DNA from: Pseudoalteromonas luteoviolacea
GTDB taxonomy: Bacteria > Pseudomonadota > Gammaproteobacteria > Enterobacterales > Alteromonadaceae
Reading direction: 5' to 3'
NCBI RefSeq assembly: GCF_001696455.1
Contig: NZ_MAUJ01000001.1
Span: 1,178,001 to 1,242,000 of the forward strand
Length of the DNA stretch: 64,000 bases
Shown piece by piece: positions 47,451 to 56,090 of this stretch (position 1 is the first letter of the stretch; each line of letters starts with the position of its first letter). Below the pieces are notes generated by a model that saw only the letters and a program-made list of their open reading frames with translations, ran no database searches and was not told the origin of the DNA. Made by a program: the position numbers and the translations under genes.

Positions 47451-48590
47451 ATGAACAAAATAATTATAGACTGTGATAGGCATGTTATGGAGCCATTGGA
47501 AATATGGGAACAATATTGTAGCCCAGAGATTTTTAATAGCATGCCTGTGCATTTCAATCTAGATGATCAAAAGTCTCAAGAAGAACGCTATAAAAGAACA
47601 GGCATTGATATTCGACTGTCTCCTACTTTTAAGTTAGGTGAGCACCCTATTCTTTCAAACTGGAGTGAGGAACAGCAAATCGCTTCTGCGTTAATAAGAG
47701 ATGAAAGCCATGAAACTCGAGCTAGTGCAATGTCTTCTCGTAACCAAGTTGAATCTATGCACAAGAGCGGTATATCAAAAGCGTTAATGTTTCCTACTTT
47801 TGCCATGTATATCGTAAATCATGACAAAATTACATCCGAGCAATCAGTCAATTATGCCAAAGCTTATAATTCATGGATACAATCATATTGTGAATCTCAT
47901 CAAGAGTTGCTCCCTGTGGGTATGATTAGTCGTCACGACTCTGAACTATTGGTTTCACAAATACAAGATATTGTTAAAAAAGGATGGAACATAATTACTA
48001 CTCGTCCTGAGCCTATCCTTGGTAAAAACTTAGGTCACCCTGACAATGACCCATTTTGGGCGGAATGTGAAAAGCATAATATAGTGATCTGCTTTCATGG
48101 AGGGACTCATTTACAAGGGCAAACTGTTGGAATGGATAGGTTTGAATCTCGGTTTGCGCTTCATGCGTGCTCCCATCCAATGGAAGCCCAAATGGCGTTC
48201 GTAGATCTCTTAGAGTCCGGAGTTTTAGAAAGACACCCAAATCTTAAATTTGTCTTTTTAGAGGCCGGATGTTCATGGGTCGCTAGCTGGCTTTGGCGGC
48301 TAGATAATATTTGTTACGATGAATTTCCAAGCCTTACAAAAGAAAATATTAAGAAAAAACCTTCAGAGTACTTTAAACAGCATTGTTGGGTTGGTGTAGA
48401 GATTGGAGAACCTTTAACTGATACGCTAAATGCAATAGGTCACCACAAACTACTTTTTGGAAGTGATTACCCTCACCCTGACCACTTACACTTAAATATT
48501 TCAGACATACCTCAACTACTACCTGAGTTATCACAACAACAAATTCAAGACATATTAGAACATAACCCAAAGTCGCTGTTTAATATATGA
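47451..48590 (+). CDS. Amidohydrolase_2 family metal-dependent hydrolase
   Basis: A 379-residue TIM-barrel hydrolase. The N-terminal IIDCDRHVMEP (D7, D9, H11), then FHGGTH, HACSHP and the final FGSDYPHPDH give the metal-site set of the ACMSD-like Amidohydro_2 group. It overlaps ycaO by four bases. It could cleave an amide or decarboxylate the product, or act on the leader. The role in the pathway is not known. Confidence 0.87.
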   Translation: MNKIIIDCDRHVMEPLEIWEQYCSPEIFNSMPVHFNLDDQKSQEERYKRTGIDIRLSPTFKLGEHPILSNWSEEQQIASALIRDESHETRASAMSSRNQVESMHKSGISKALMFPTFAMYIVNHDKITSEQSVNYAKAYNSWIQSYCESHQELLPVGMISRHDSELLVSQIQDIVKKGWNIITTRPEPILGKNLGHPDNDPFWAECEKHNIVICFHGGTHLQGQTVGMDRFESRFALHACSHPMEAQMAFVDLLESGVLERHPNLKFVFLEAGCSWVASWLWRLDNICYDEFPSLTKENIKKKPSEYFKQHCWVGVEIGEPLTDTLNAIGHHKLLFGSDYPHPDHLHLNISDIPQLLPELSQQQIQDILEHNPKSLFNI

Positions 48591-50677
48591 AAAAGATTAT
48601 TCTAAAATGGCAAGAACGTTTCCTAGTACAACATTTGCCCAATAAAAGTGTTATTTTAGTAGATAATAATGAAGAGAAATTATTTGATAGCTCTTCATTT
48701 CCATTGCTCCATTTGATAGACGGGAAAAGAACTGTTGGCGATATAATGGAACAACAAGATGACCAAGGCCAGATAGAATCCTTCTTGTCATGCTGCGCAT
48801 TTTTATTAGAAGAGGGTATTTACCTATCTACAGATGCACCTCGGGAGGAAGGTAAAACTAATCGCATTCTAGTATCGGAAAATAATATATTAATTTATTT
48901 CCCCCCAAACTCCTATCAACCTGTAAATCTATCTATATGCTCTGATATCAATGTACAAATCCTAATTACAGACAACGTATTGGATAAATGCCTCAGTAAT
49001 TCTGTGGCCACATACGGTCCAATCAATCCGCGCCTGATTGTGATAGAGCTGTCTAACCATAAGTGCTTAATATCTCCTCTCCTTTCAAGCCAAACAGAGC
49101 TGAAGAGGTTTCAACAAGCACTGCTAAGCAACCGGCCTGTGCTTCAATTTTTGCAATGCTACAACAACGGCGACAACGAAGATATATCCTCATGTTTCTC
49201 TTCAAATTTAACTAATGAAGGTCTTCAGCAGTATATTCATCAGGTGTTTGATAAAGTGATTTCTCTCTATCAACATCAAGAGTTAGAAAATAACGCGGTT
49301 GAATACCACTACAAAACGAAACTACAAATATCACACCCTCTCCAATATTTAGCCCATTCTGCTCACAAAGAAAGCCTCCAGCCATTTCATTTAACTTCGA
49401 GGAAAGTAACATTTGATAAGGATGGCGGTTCTAGATGCGTACAAGCACAAAAAACTGTTGAAACAATACTCCCTTTTGTAAGCCCAAAAACGGGCTTAAT
49501 TACGCACATTGAAGAGCTTTCTCAAACCAAAAAGAACATTATAAAAATTTATAAAACAGCATTCTTTAAGCAATTACAATTAAAAGATGTAGACCAGCTA
49601 AATAACAATAGTTTTGTTCAAGCTTGCATGGGCAAAGGGGTGAGTCACGCGCAATCGATGGCCAGTGCATTATGTGAAGCTATAGAGAGAAAAAACGCCC
49701 AGTTTACTGGGTTAACCCCTTCTAAATGCTGCGTTTCTGACGAACTAGATTATCCACATTTCTTATTTCAGTCTATTGCGCCTTACAGTGCTAAACAATA
49801 TGCAGATTTCAGAACTAATACCGTGCAAAGCTTGACCAATGTGATTCCATATAATGATGAACCTATTCATTGGTGTTCAGCCTGGTCATTAACAAATCAA
49901 TGTAAAGTTTACATCCCATATGTATTGTGTTTTGCAAATACGCCATACACTGATGACAAATTTGGTAAATGGCAATCTAATGGTTGCGCTGCAGGAAACA
50001 ATCTTGAGGAAGCTATTTTACAAGCGCTTTTTGAATTGATAGAGAGAGATGCCGTGTCGATTTGGTGGTATAACAAGCTACCTAGACCCAGTTTTGACCT
50101 AAGAAAAATTACTCCTGAATATTATCAACCACTACATAACTCTATTTCAATCACTCATGATTATTGGGTTTTAGACTTAACGTTCGATACTGGTATTCCT
50201 GTTATGGCTGCTATCGGTCGAGACAAAGAAACTGACGGATGGGTTTTCGGGTTTGGTTGCCACCTAAAGCCTGAAATGGCAGCGCAAAGAGCTCTAACTG
50301 AACTATGCCAACTGATCCCAATTCGGAACCAAAATGGCGCACCTTTTGACTTTGATGCGATTGCAGAAAGTTCAGACTTTTTGCAACCAAATAATGACTG
50401 TAAATCAATTCCTGCGACTATTAAATCGAGCGGAGACTTAAAGTTGGATATATTAGCAGTTGTAGAACAGCTTAAAAGTCTAGAGCTTGAAACGCTTGTA
50501 TTTGACTATTCTCGAGACCCTATCCCAATCAAAACAGCAAAAGTGTTTGTTCCTGGGCTATGTCATATCTGGCCCCAACTAGGCAATCAAAGACTATACA
50601 ATGTGCCTGTAAAGCTAGGTATGCGCCCTGCACCTTTAACTGAGACAACCATCAACCAACAAGAGTTATATATTTGA
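48587..50677 (+). CDS. YcaO cyclodehydratase with N-terminal E1-like/leader-binding region
   Basis: A 696-residue protein. The first 90 residues look like a PqqD-like winged helix that binds leader peptides (VILVDNNEEKLF, then LLHLIDGKRTVGDIM). A further 150 residues may be the remnant of an E1-like domain, without the usual zinc Cys pairs. From about 330 it is a YcaO domain with ATP-site Glu residues E364, E367, E483 and E486 (CEAIER and ELIERDA). The end does not have the PxPxP tail of many azoline synthetases. It should cyclise Cys/Ser/Thr in the precursor to azolines. Confidence 0.9.
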   Translation: MKKIILKWQERFLVQHLPNKSVILVDNNEEKLFDSSSFPLLHLIDGKRTVGDIMEQQDDQGQIESFLSCCAFLLEEGIYLSTDAPREEGKTNRILVSENNILIYFPPNSYQPVNLSICSDINVQILITDNVLDKCLSNSVATYGPINPRLIVIELSNHKCLISPLLSSQTELKRFQQALLSNRPVLQFLQCYNNGDNEDISSCFSSNLTNEGLQQYIHQVFDKVISLYQHQELENNAVEYHYKTKLQISHPLQYLAHSAHKESLQPFHLTSRKVTFDKDGGSRCVQAQKTVETILPFVSPKTGLITHIEELSQTKKNIIKIYKTAFFKQLQLKDVDQLNNNSFVQACMGKGVSHAQSMASALCEAIERKNAQFTGLTPSKCCVSDELDYPHFLFQSIAPYSAKQYADFRTNTVQSLTNVIPYNDEPIHWCSAWSLTNQCKVYIPYVLCFANTPYTDDKFGKWQSNGCAAGNNLEEAILQALFELIERDAVSIWWYNKLPRPSFDLRKITPEYYQPLHNSISITHDYWVLDLTFDTGIPVMAAIGRDKETDGWVFGFGCHLKPEMAAQRALTELCQLIPIRNQNGAPFDFDAIAESSDFLQPNNDCKSIPATIKSSGDLKLDILAVVEQLKSLELETLVFDYSRDPIPIKTAKVFVPGLCHIWPQLGNQRLYNVPVKLGMRPAPLTETTINQQELYI

Positions 50678-50684
50678 ACCATTC

Positions 50685-50717
50685 AGGCACTTACAATCAA
50701 AAGTGCCTTGCCTTTTT
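50685..50717 (+). terminator. Rho-independent terminator of the RiPP cluster
   Basis: AGGCACTT (50685-50692) and AAGTGCCT (50701-50708) followed by a T-run. It marks the end of the five-gene cluster. Confidence 0.85.
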
Positions 50718-51160
50718 ATTCAATCAAATTAAACTCGAAAATACATAGCTAAAAAAAGCAGACAATAACGAGCTTCCTAGTCCCATCAACAGAGCAGGAA
50801 CTCTAAGCCTCTTATTACTAGCCCTAATCAAATCCGCTATTGCAAATTAGTATTTACCATTGCTCCCTCAATATCAGCTTGATGGGTTATTGCTGTATTT
50901 GTATCCGACATACGCGCGCTGCATTCCATTCCTATCCTCTCCATGGTTTCCTTTACAAAAATAGGGCTCACCGTCTTGTTCCTCAATGAACCACTAAACT
51001 CTAAAGCAGCAGAATTAAGAACACCTTTGACGGCACTAGTTGACGCAGAGCCAACATGGCCCGTCTGAAAGCATCCTCATCCCAGCCAAACGTATGTTAA
51101 TTGAATGCCTGACAGATGCGTTTTCTTACATGCGCTTTGGCCGCAATTCTTGTAAGCGGG
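50709..51160. other. Gap with a gene-like remnant
   Basis: About 450 bases between the RiPP terminator and the regulator gene. On the minus strand a frame is open from 51076 to a stop at 50837 (79 codons; ...SAALEFSGSLRNKTVSP...). It has no proper start, and stops and frame changes precede it. It looks like decayed coding sequence of unknown origin, perhaps a relic. Confidence 0.35.
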
Positions 51161-52933
51161 TTAGTTCACTGTCGCTTGCGTGGTTTTCAACTTCTGTAGC
51201 CACATGTCACGTATTTGTGCTTCATTAGTGAGATCACTATACATTTCTACAGCAAAGATGTTGTCATTGGCATCGGGCAACCAGCCACTATCCAATAACT
51301 CAAATAGTGACCTAGTCAATTTTTCTGGCTCTTCATTTAAAGAATACCAAAACGGCTGATAGCGGATATCCAGTTTTGTCGGCCCATTTAAAAAAGCAGC
51401 AATGAGCGCTCTGATTTCCTGTGCTTTACTCCTCTCATCCATCTTCTTTAAAATAAGCGCATAAAGCAAATACACACCAATATGTTCGTTAACGCTTCGA
51501 TTCAAAGTACTAACTGACTTAAAGTGTTTTTCAAATAGTTGCCTTGCGACACTATACTGCCTAGTTTGATATAGGCCCATGATATAGGGCATCGCATAGT
51601 GATTATCATCAGGTGCCAGTAAATAACGTTGTTTTAACAGCTCAATTGCGCCCAGTTTGTCTTGTTGGTACCACTTTAACCCTGCTCGCACGTATAGATT
51701 AAATGACGTCACAGTCTGCCGCGTTATTTGGATCTCTTCTGATTTTTGTATTGCTTCTTCTAGGTTTCCTGTACTGAGTAAAAACAAAATATGTGAAAGC
51801 TTATGCAACGGGTACACTCGACTGTACTCAGTCATATGTTTTGCATACCAAAGTTTATACTCTTTCGCTCTTTGCATGTTCAGCAAATAGAAATCTAATT
51901 GATAAAGCGCAATATGTTTAATGTGGGGTGCGATTTCAACACTGCGCTCAAAATACTTTCGCGCATTTTTTAAGTCTCGGCGATTCAAGTAAGTGTATGC
52001 AAGTCCCCTTAATACCGTTGGATTGTTTGGTGCTAGCCTAAACGCTTTTAAATGAGCGTCTAGCGCTTCATCTAGATTGTTTTTCTCTCGATGAAAACGT
52101 CCGTACCAATGCCACAACATGGGTGAGTGATTTGACAAAGAAAGCGCTCGATCAAAATATACTTTAGCTTGGTCATACCTTCGGCTTAAAGTTTCTAATC
52201 TTGCAAGTGAGGTAAGCACATCAGGATTCTTTCCATCAAGCGCCAAAGCCTTAGATAAAAGTGGTCGACATGAAGCGTCTACCAGTGACTCAGGGAATGA
52301 ACCATATATTGATAAAGCCATGTACGTATTACAGAGACCACTCATCGCCACAGTGTGCTCTGGATTGACTTCCAAAACTTCAGTGTAAATTTGCTTTGCC
52401 TTGGTAATTCTTTCCGGTTGCTTGGATTTAGTAAGGTGTTCGGCTAAAGATACGGCTTCAAAGTGAGGATCACTTTGTGATTCATTTGGATGTTTTTGAC
52501 CAGTAACATAGATAGTCAGCAAAACTAAAAGTAGCGTTAATATAGCTGCAAGATACAGGTACGAGCGTGTCTTTTTCTTCTTGCTTACGACATTGGAGTC
52601 TTGGGTCAATACACCAATTTCGGTCGACAAGCGATACCCTTGACTCGAAATACGTTCGATATGATCAATGCTACTCTCTTCATTGAGCACTTTTCTGAGC
52701 ATTGCAACAGCTTGGTAGACCGAGTTATCAGACACGATTCTATCAGGCCAAACTAGCTGAGCAAGCTCATCAACGCTCAAAGGACAATTTCGATTTTCAA
52801 TCAAAGTAGTGAGTAGCGTCATCACTTTTGGCGTCACCACATGCTCCGCCATGGTTTCTACGTGCTTTATTTTGTTTAATTTAGGTGTCACAATCCAGTT
52901 TCCTACCTGAACTGTTTCAATCTCACGACTCAT
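51161..52933 (-). CDS. CadC-like winged-helix membrane regulator with TPR domain
   Basis: A 590-residue regulator. Residues 5-103 are an OmpR-type winged helix (VTPKVMTLLTTLIE, DELAQLVWPDRIVSDNSVYQAVAMLRKVL, ISSQGYRL). A membrane helix (about 124-144, LAAILTLLLVLLTIYV) is followed by a periplasmic helical region of tetratricopeptide repeats. The arrangement is that of one-component ToxR/CadC-like regulators. It is divergent from the broken amidohydrolase gene, which it probably controls. Confidence 0.92.
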   Translation of the reverse strand: MSREIETVQVGNWIVTPKLNKIKHVETMAEHVVTPKVMTLLTTLIENRNCPLSVDELAQLVWPDRIVSDNSVYQAVAMLRKVLNEESSIDHIERISSQGYRLSTEIGVLTQDSNVVSKKKKTRSYLYLAAILTLLLVLLTIYVTGQKHPNESQSDPHFEAVSLAEHLTKSKQPERITKAKQIYTEVLEVNPEHTVAMSGLCNTYMALSIYGSFPESLVDASCRPLLSKALALDGKNPDVLTSLARLETLSRRYDQAKVYFDRALSLSNHSPMLWHWYGRFHREKNNLDEALDAHLKAFRLAPNNPTVLRGLAYTYLNRRDLKNARKYFERSVEIAPHIKHIALYQLDFYLLNMQRAKEYKLWYAKHMTEYSRVYPLHKLSHILFLLSTGNLEEAIQKSEEIQITRQTVTSFNLYVRAGLKWYQQDKLGAIELLKQRYLLAPDDNHYAMPYIMGLYQTRQYSVARQLFEKHFKSVSTLNRSVNEHIGVYLLYALILKKMDERSKAQEIRALIAAFLNGPTKLDIRYQPFWYSLNEEPEKLTRSLFELLDSGWLPDANDNIFAVEMYSDLTNEAQIRDMWLQKLKTTQATVN

Positions 52934-53051
52934 ATTACTTTTTGTTTTTATTGCTTTTTATTTTTTTAAGAAAAATTTTAGTTCTCTATTATGAGAATTT
53001 CATTTCCCTATGCCTAGTTTGTTTTAAGTTCGCCTTTTTACAGGAGGCTAT

Positions 53052-54535
53052 ATGAAAAAATATGCTCAAATACTCTCGCTACTGGCAGCCAACTTAGCAC
53101 ACGCCAAAGTAGATTTGCTCATCGATAATGCAACCATTATATCACCAATCAACCAAAGTGAAGTATCCATAAAAACAAATCATTGGGTTTCAATTAGCGA
53201 TGGAAAGATAATTGAGGTATCAAATAATTTGACTAGGCCCATCGCCAACACAATGATAGATGCAAATGGGCTATTTTTAATTCCAGGCTTAACCGACAGC
53301 CATACACACTTAAGAACAATGCCTGGATTATTAAAAACTGATAACGATGGCAAAAGAATGCAATCCCAATTTTTAAAACGCCAAGGAGCCAATTACTTAT
53401 ACTACGGTGTTACACAAGTCATAGACCCGGCAAATACGGCACAGGGCATAGCTGAGTTTAACGGTCAATCATTTTCACCTGATGCTTATTTTTGCGGCGC
53501 AATGCCAATATATCAAGGCTATGCGGCTCGAGGAATTAAATACCAAAACCTTCATAAACACCGAGCCTATTACGTTCATCAACACGATGACCCAAGCCAC
53601 CTATCGACACCAGCAATAACATCTTTGCATCAAGCAAAAACCGCGGTTAGAAGGCTCAAAAAAGACGCGCAATCTGCGCCAAAATTTTTATAGAAGATGG
53701 ATTTGACAAAGCGAAGAATATCCGGCTCATAAATCAGGAAAGTGTCAAAGAAATAACCGCTGAAGCAAATAGGCTAAAGCTGCCGGTTATGGTCCATGCC
53801 AATGCCACAGATATGCAATCAATTGCGCTACAAAACGATATAGATATATTGGCGCACGGTATATGGAACTGGCTGGATGAACACCAACAAGAGGCGAGTC
53901 TCTCTGCCAGCCTGCCAATAAATGTAAAACGCGTTGCCAATCAGATTCTGAAAAAAAATACCTATTATCAGCCTTCTTTAAACGTAATGCGTAGCCTCAC
54001 AGACGTGATGGTCCCCGATCACCTAAACAAAAATGAATACAAAACAGTGCTACCAAATTGGCAGCTGGATTGGTACAAGTCTCCCAATGGTCAGTGGTTT
54101 GCGAAAGAGATGTTGTCAGGATGGGACGCTAAGAGCCACCAGCAAAAAATTGAATATATGCAGTCCAAACAAACTAATGGCAAGCGTGTTTTAAATTACC
54201 TATATAAAAAAGGAGCGCCAATATTATTGGGCTCTGATACGCCACCAGCACCCACTTATGCTTCTCAACCTGGGTTGTCCACTTTTTGGGAGCTAAGGGA
54301 TATGCATCACGCTGGTGTTGATCTTGTTGGCTTGTTAGCCAGTGCAACCATAAACAATGCCAAAGCCTATCAACTTGAATCAAAATATGGGGCTGTATTG
54401 CCTGGAAAGGTAGCGAATTTATTGCTTCTAAGATCAAATCCTCTCACGAGCGTAGAAGCTTATAATGAGATTAAAAGTGTTATCCTCCATGGCACCGCAC
54501 ATGAAAGAACCACCTTTCATATAAACAATCTTTAA
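53052..54535 (+). pseudogene. Secreted imidazolonepropionase-like amidohydrolase, frameshifted
   Basis: Two reading frames of one gene. The first (53052 to the stop at 53691-53693) has an AGGAGG site, a signal peptide (cleavage after NLAHA) and the HTH metal motif (DSHTHLRT). The second continues from 53681 as KIFIEDGFDKAKNI, through HANATD, DILAHGIWNW and LLGSDTPPAP, to 54535. Adding one A to the A-run at 53681-53684 joins them into a 494-residue protein with all metal motifs. It is either a true frameshift or a sequencing error. Related proteins are periplasmic peptidases or amidases. Confidence 0.85.
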
Positions 54536-54536
54536 A

Positions 54537-54576
54537 AAATAAGACTGGGGCTAATGACTTAGCCCCAGTCTTATTT
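54537..54576. terminator. Bidirectional terminator, 18-bp perfect stem
   Basis: 54537-54554 pairs perfectly with 54559-54576 around a TGAC loop, with A/T runs at both ends. It serves the convergent amidohydrolase and cupin genes. Confidence 0.95.
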
Positions 54577-54580
54577 AGAC

Positions 54581-54949
54581 TTAAATCCAGATATCATTAT
54601 CCGCTGTCAACTCACCACCTGCATCGCCTGTATTTACCACTCCACTTGGTTCAATAATTAAAATATGGCACTCATCGGTAGCAACAGGTTTATGTTCTTC
54701 GCCTTTTTTAACTACATACATCTCACCACTTGTTAATGGTACAACCCTGTCTTTAAAATGAATATCCATCGAACCTTTTATAACGAGGAATAATTCATCC
54801 GTGTCAACATGCCGATGCCAAGTAAACTCTCCTTTTACTTTTACCAACTTCAGTTGATAGTCATTGAGTTGCGCAACTACTTTGGGTGACCAATGTTCAT
54901 TAATCAATGCCAGCTTTTGTACAAAATTAATTACTGAGTTCTTATTCAT
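54581..54949 (-). CDS. Cupin-domain protein
   Basis: A 122-residue single-domain cupin. Metal ligands fit H-x-H...E ([12 protein letters not shown]) and a distal H (GEEHKPVA). The ATG at 54949 follows an AGGA site nine bases upstream; earlier in-frame ATGs lack one. It is divergent from the LysR gene, its likely regulator. The substrate is unknown. Confidence 0.88.
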   Translation of the reverse strand: MNKNSVINFVQKLALINEHWSPKVVAQLNDYQLKLVKVKGEFTWHRHVDTDELFLVIKGSMDIHFKDRVVPLTSGEMYVVKKGEEHKPVATDECHILIIEPSGVVNTGDAGGELTADNDIWI

Positions 54950-55044
54950 CTTAATCATTCCTGCGTTGTCTAAAACTAGATTAAGTTGCAATTAAACATG
55001 AATCAAATGTACATTTTTCAGATAAATATGAATATGGTACATAT

Positions 55045-55968
55045 ATGAATCTAAGACAGTTTGACCAGAACTTGTGGTTAGTGCTAGATGCGCTATACCA
55101 AACTCAAAGCGTCTCAGGGGCTGCAAAAAGATTAAACTTGAGCCAATCGGCAATGAGCCATGCACTAAAAAGGCTTCGAACTGCGTTTAACGACCCTCTT
55201 TTTGTGAGGGAAGACGGCAAGATGCTCCCTACACAAAAAGCTCAAAATATACAATCACTTACACAACAAGGCCTCGAACTTCTCAACCAAGTTGCGAATG
55301 GTCTTGATAGCTTTTGTAAAAGCACGTCAAATCGGCAGTTCGTGGTAGCCGCCACCGACTTTACAACTAAGCTGTTTATCTATCCCCTGCTCAATATGTT
55401 ATCTACTCTTGACTGCAATATACGAATTAAGGTCATTGATCTTAGCTCCGAAATCCCAATCAAAGCATTGTCTTCTAATCATATCGACTTGGTACTGACG
55501 TTTAGTCACGCACATGCTTTTGAAAGCAACCTTAGTCAAAAAAAATTAATTTCTGGGCAATATCGCGTCATTGCTAGGAAACAACACCCAATAGTTTCAA
55601 ATGAACTTTCTTTAGAGGCTTTTCTAAGTGCAAAGCATGTGCTTGTCTCTCCTTGGGGTGCTTCAAGCGGCAGTTTAGACAATGAACTGGAAAAGCTCGG
55701 AAAACAACGTCATATAGCGGCCACCGTCCCACAGCTGATGAATGTAGTAGAACTGGTAAGCAACAGTGATCTAATCGCGACGGTCCCCGCAGTTTCTATC
55801 AAGCAACATGAAGTAGAGAGTGTCCAGATATTAGAACCGCCCCTTCCATTGCCTGACTATAATTTGTTCATGGTCTGGCATCCATCCTATAACTTAGACC
55901 AAGGTCTAATATGGTTGCGTTCTGAGCTTGAAACTATTGCAACACAAATACTTGAAGGTTTTTCATAG
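55045..55968 (+). CDS. LysR-family transcriptional regulator
   Basis: A 307-residue LysR protein. The helix-turn-helix (SVSGAAKRLNLSQSAMSHALKRLR) is followed by a substrate-binding domain with NodD/LinR-like features. It is divergent from the cupin gene across 95 bases and upstream of a TonB-dependent receptor, both possible targets. Confidence 0.93.
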   Translation: MNLRQFDQNLWLVLDALYQTQSVSGAAKRLNLSQSAMSHALKRLRTAFNDPLFVREDGKMLPTQKAQNIQSLTQQGLELLNQVANGLDSFCKSTSNRQFVVAATDFTTKLFIYPLLNMLSTLDCNIRIKVIDLSSEIPIKALSSNHIDLVLTFSHAHAFESNLSQKKLISGQYRVIARKQHPIVSNELSLEAFLSAKHVLVSPWGASSGSLDNELEKLGKQRHIAATVPQLMNVVELVSNSDLIATVPAVSIKQHEVESVQILEPPLPLPDYNLFMVWHPSYNLDQGLIWLRSELETIATQILEGFS

Positions 55969-56090
55969 TCGCGTTTCCGACAATCTGTTTACATATTTAG
56001 AACAAAAATATTGCGCTTGAGTTTTATTTGTGACAACTTCTTAGACAGGCAAAGCCGTTAAAATAAAAAATAATTATAGAGTAGTAAGTT

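Noticed and set aside
50837..51076. Intact small gene on the minus strand
   Set aside because: No usable start codon near the 5' end, and stop codons interrupt the upstream sequence; kept only as a possible relic.
53052..54535. Two separate genes for the secreted amidohydrolase
   Set aside because: The second frame continues the first after adding one A, and metal motifs are split between the two parts.
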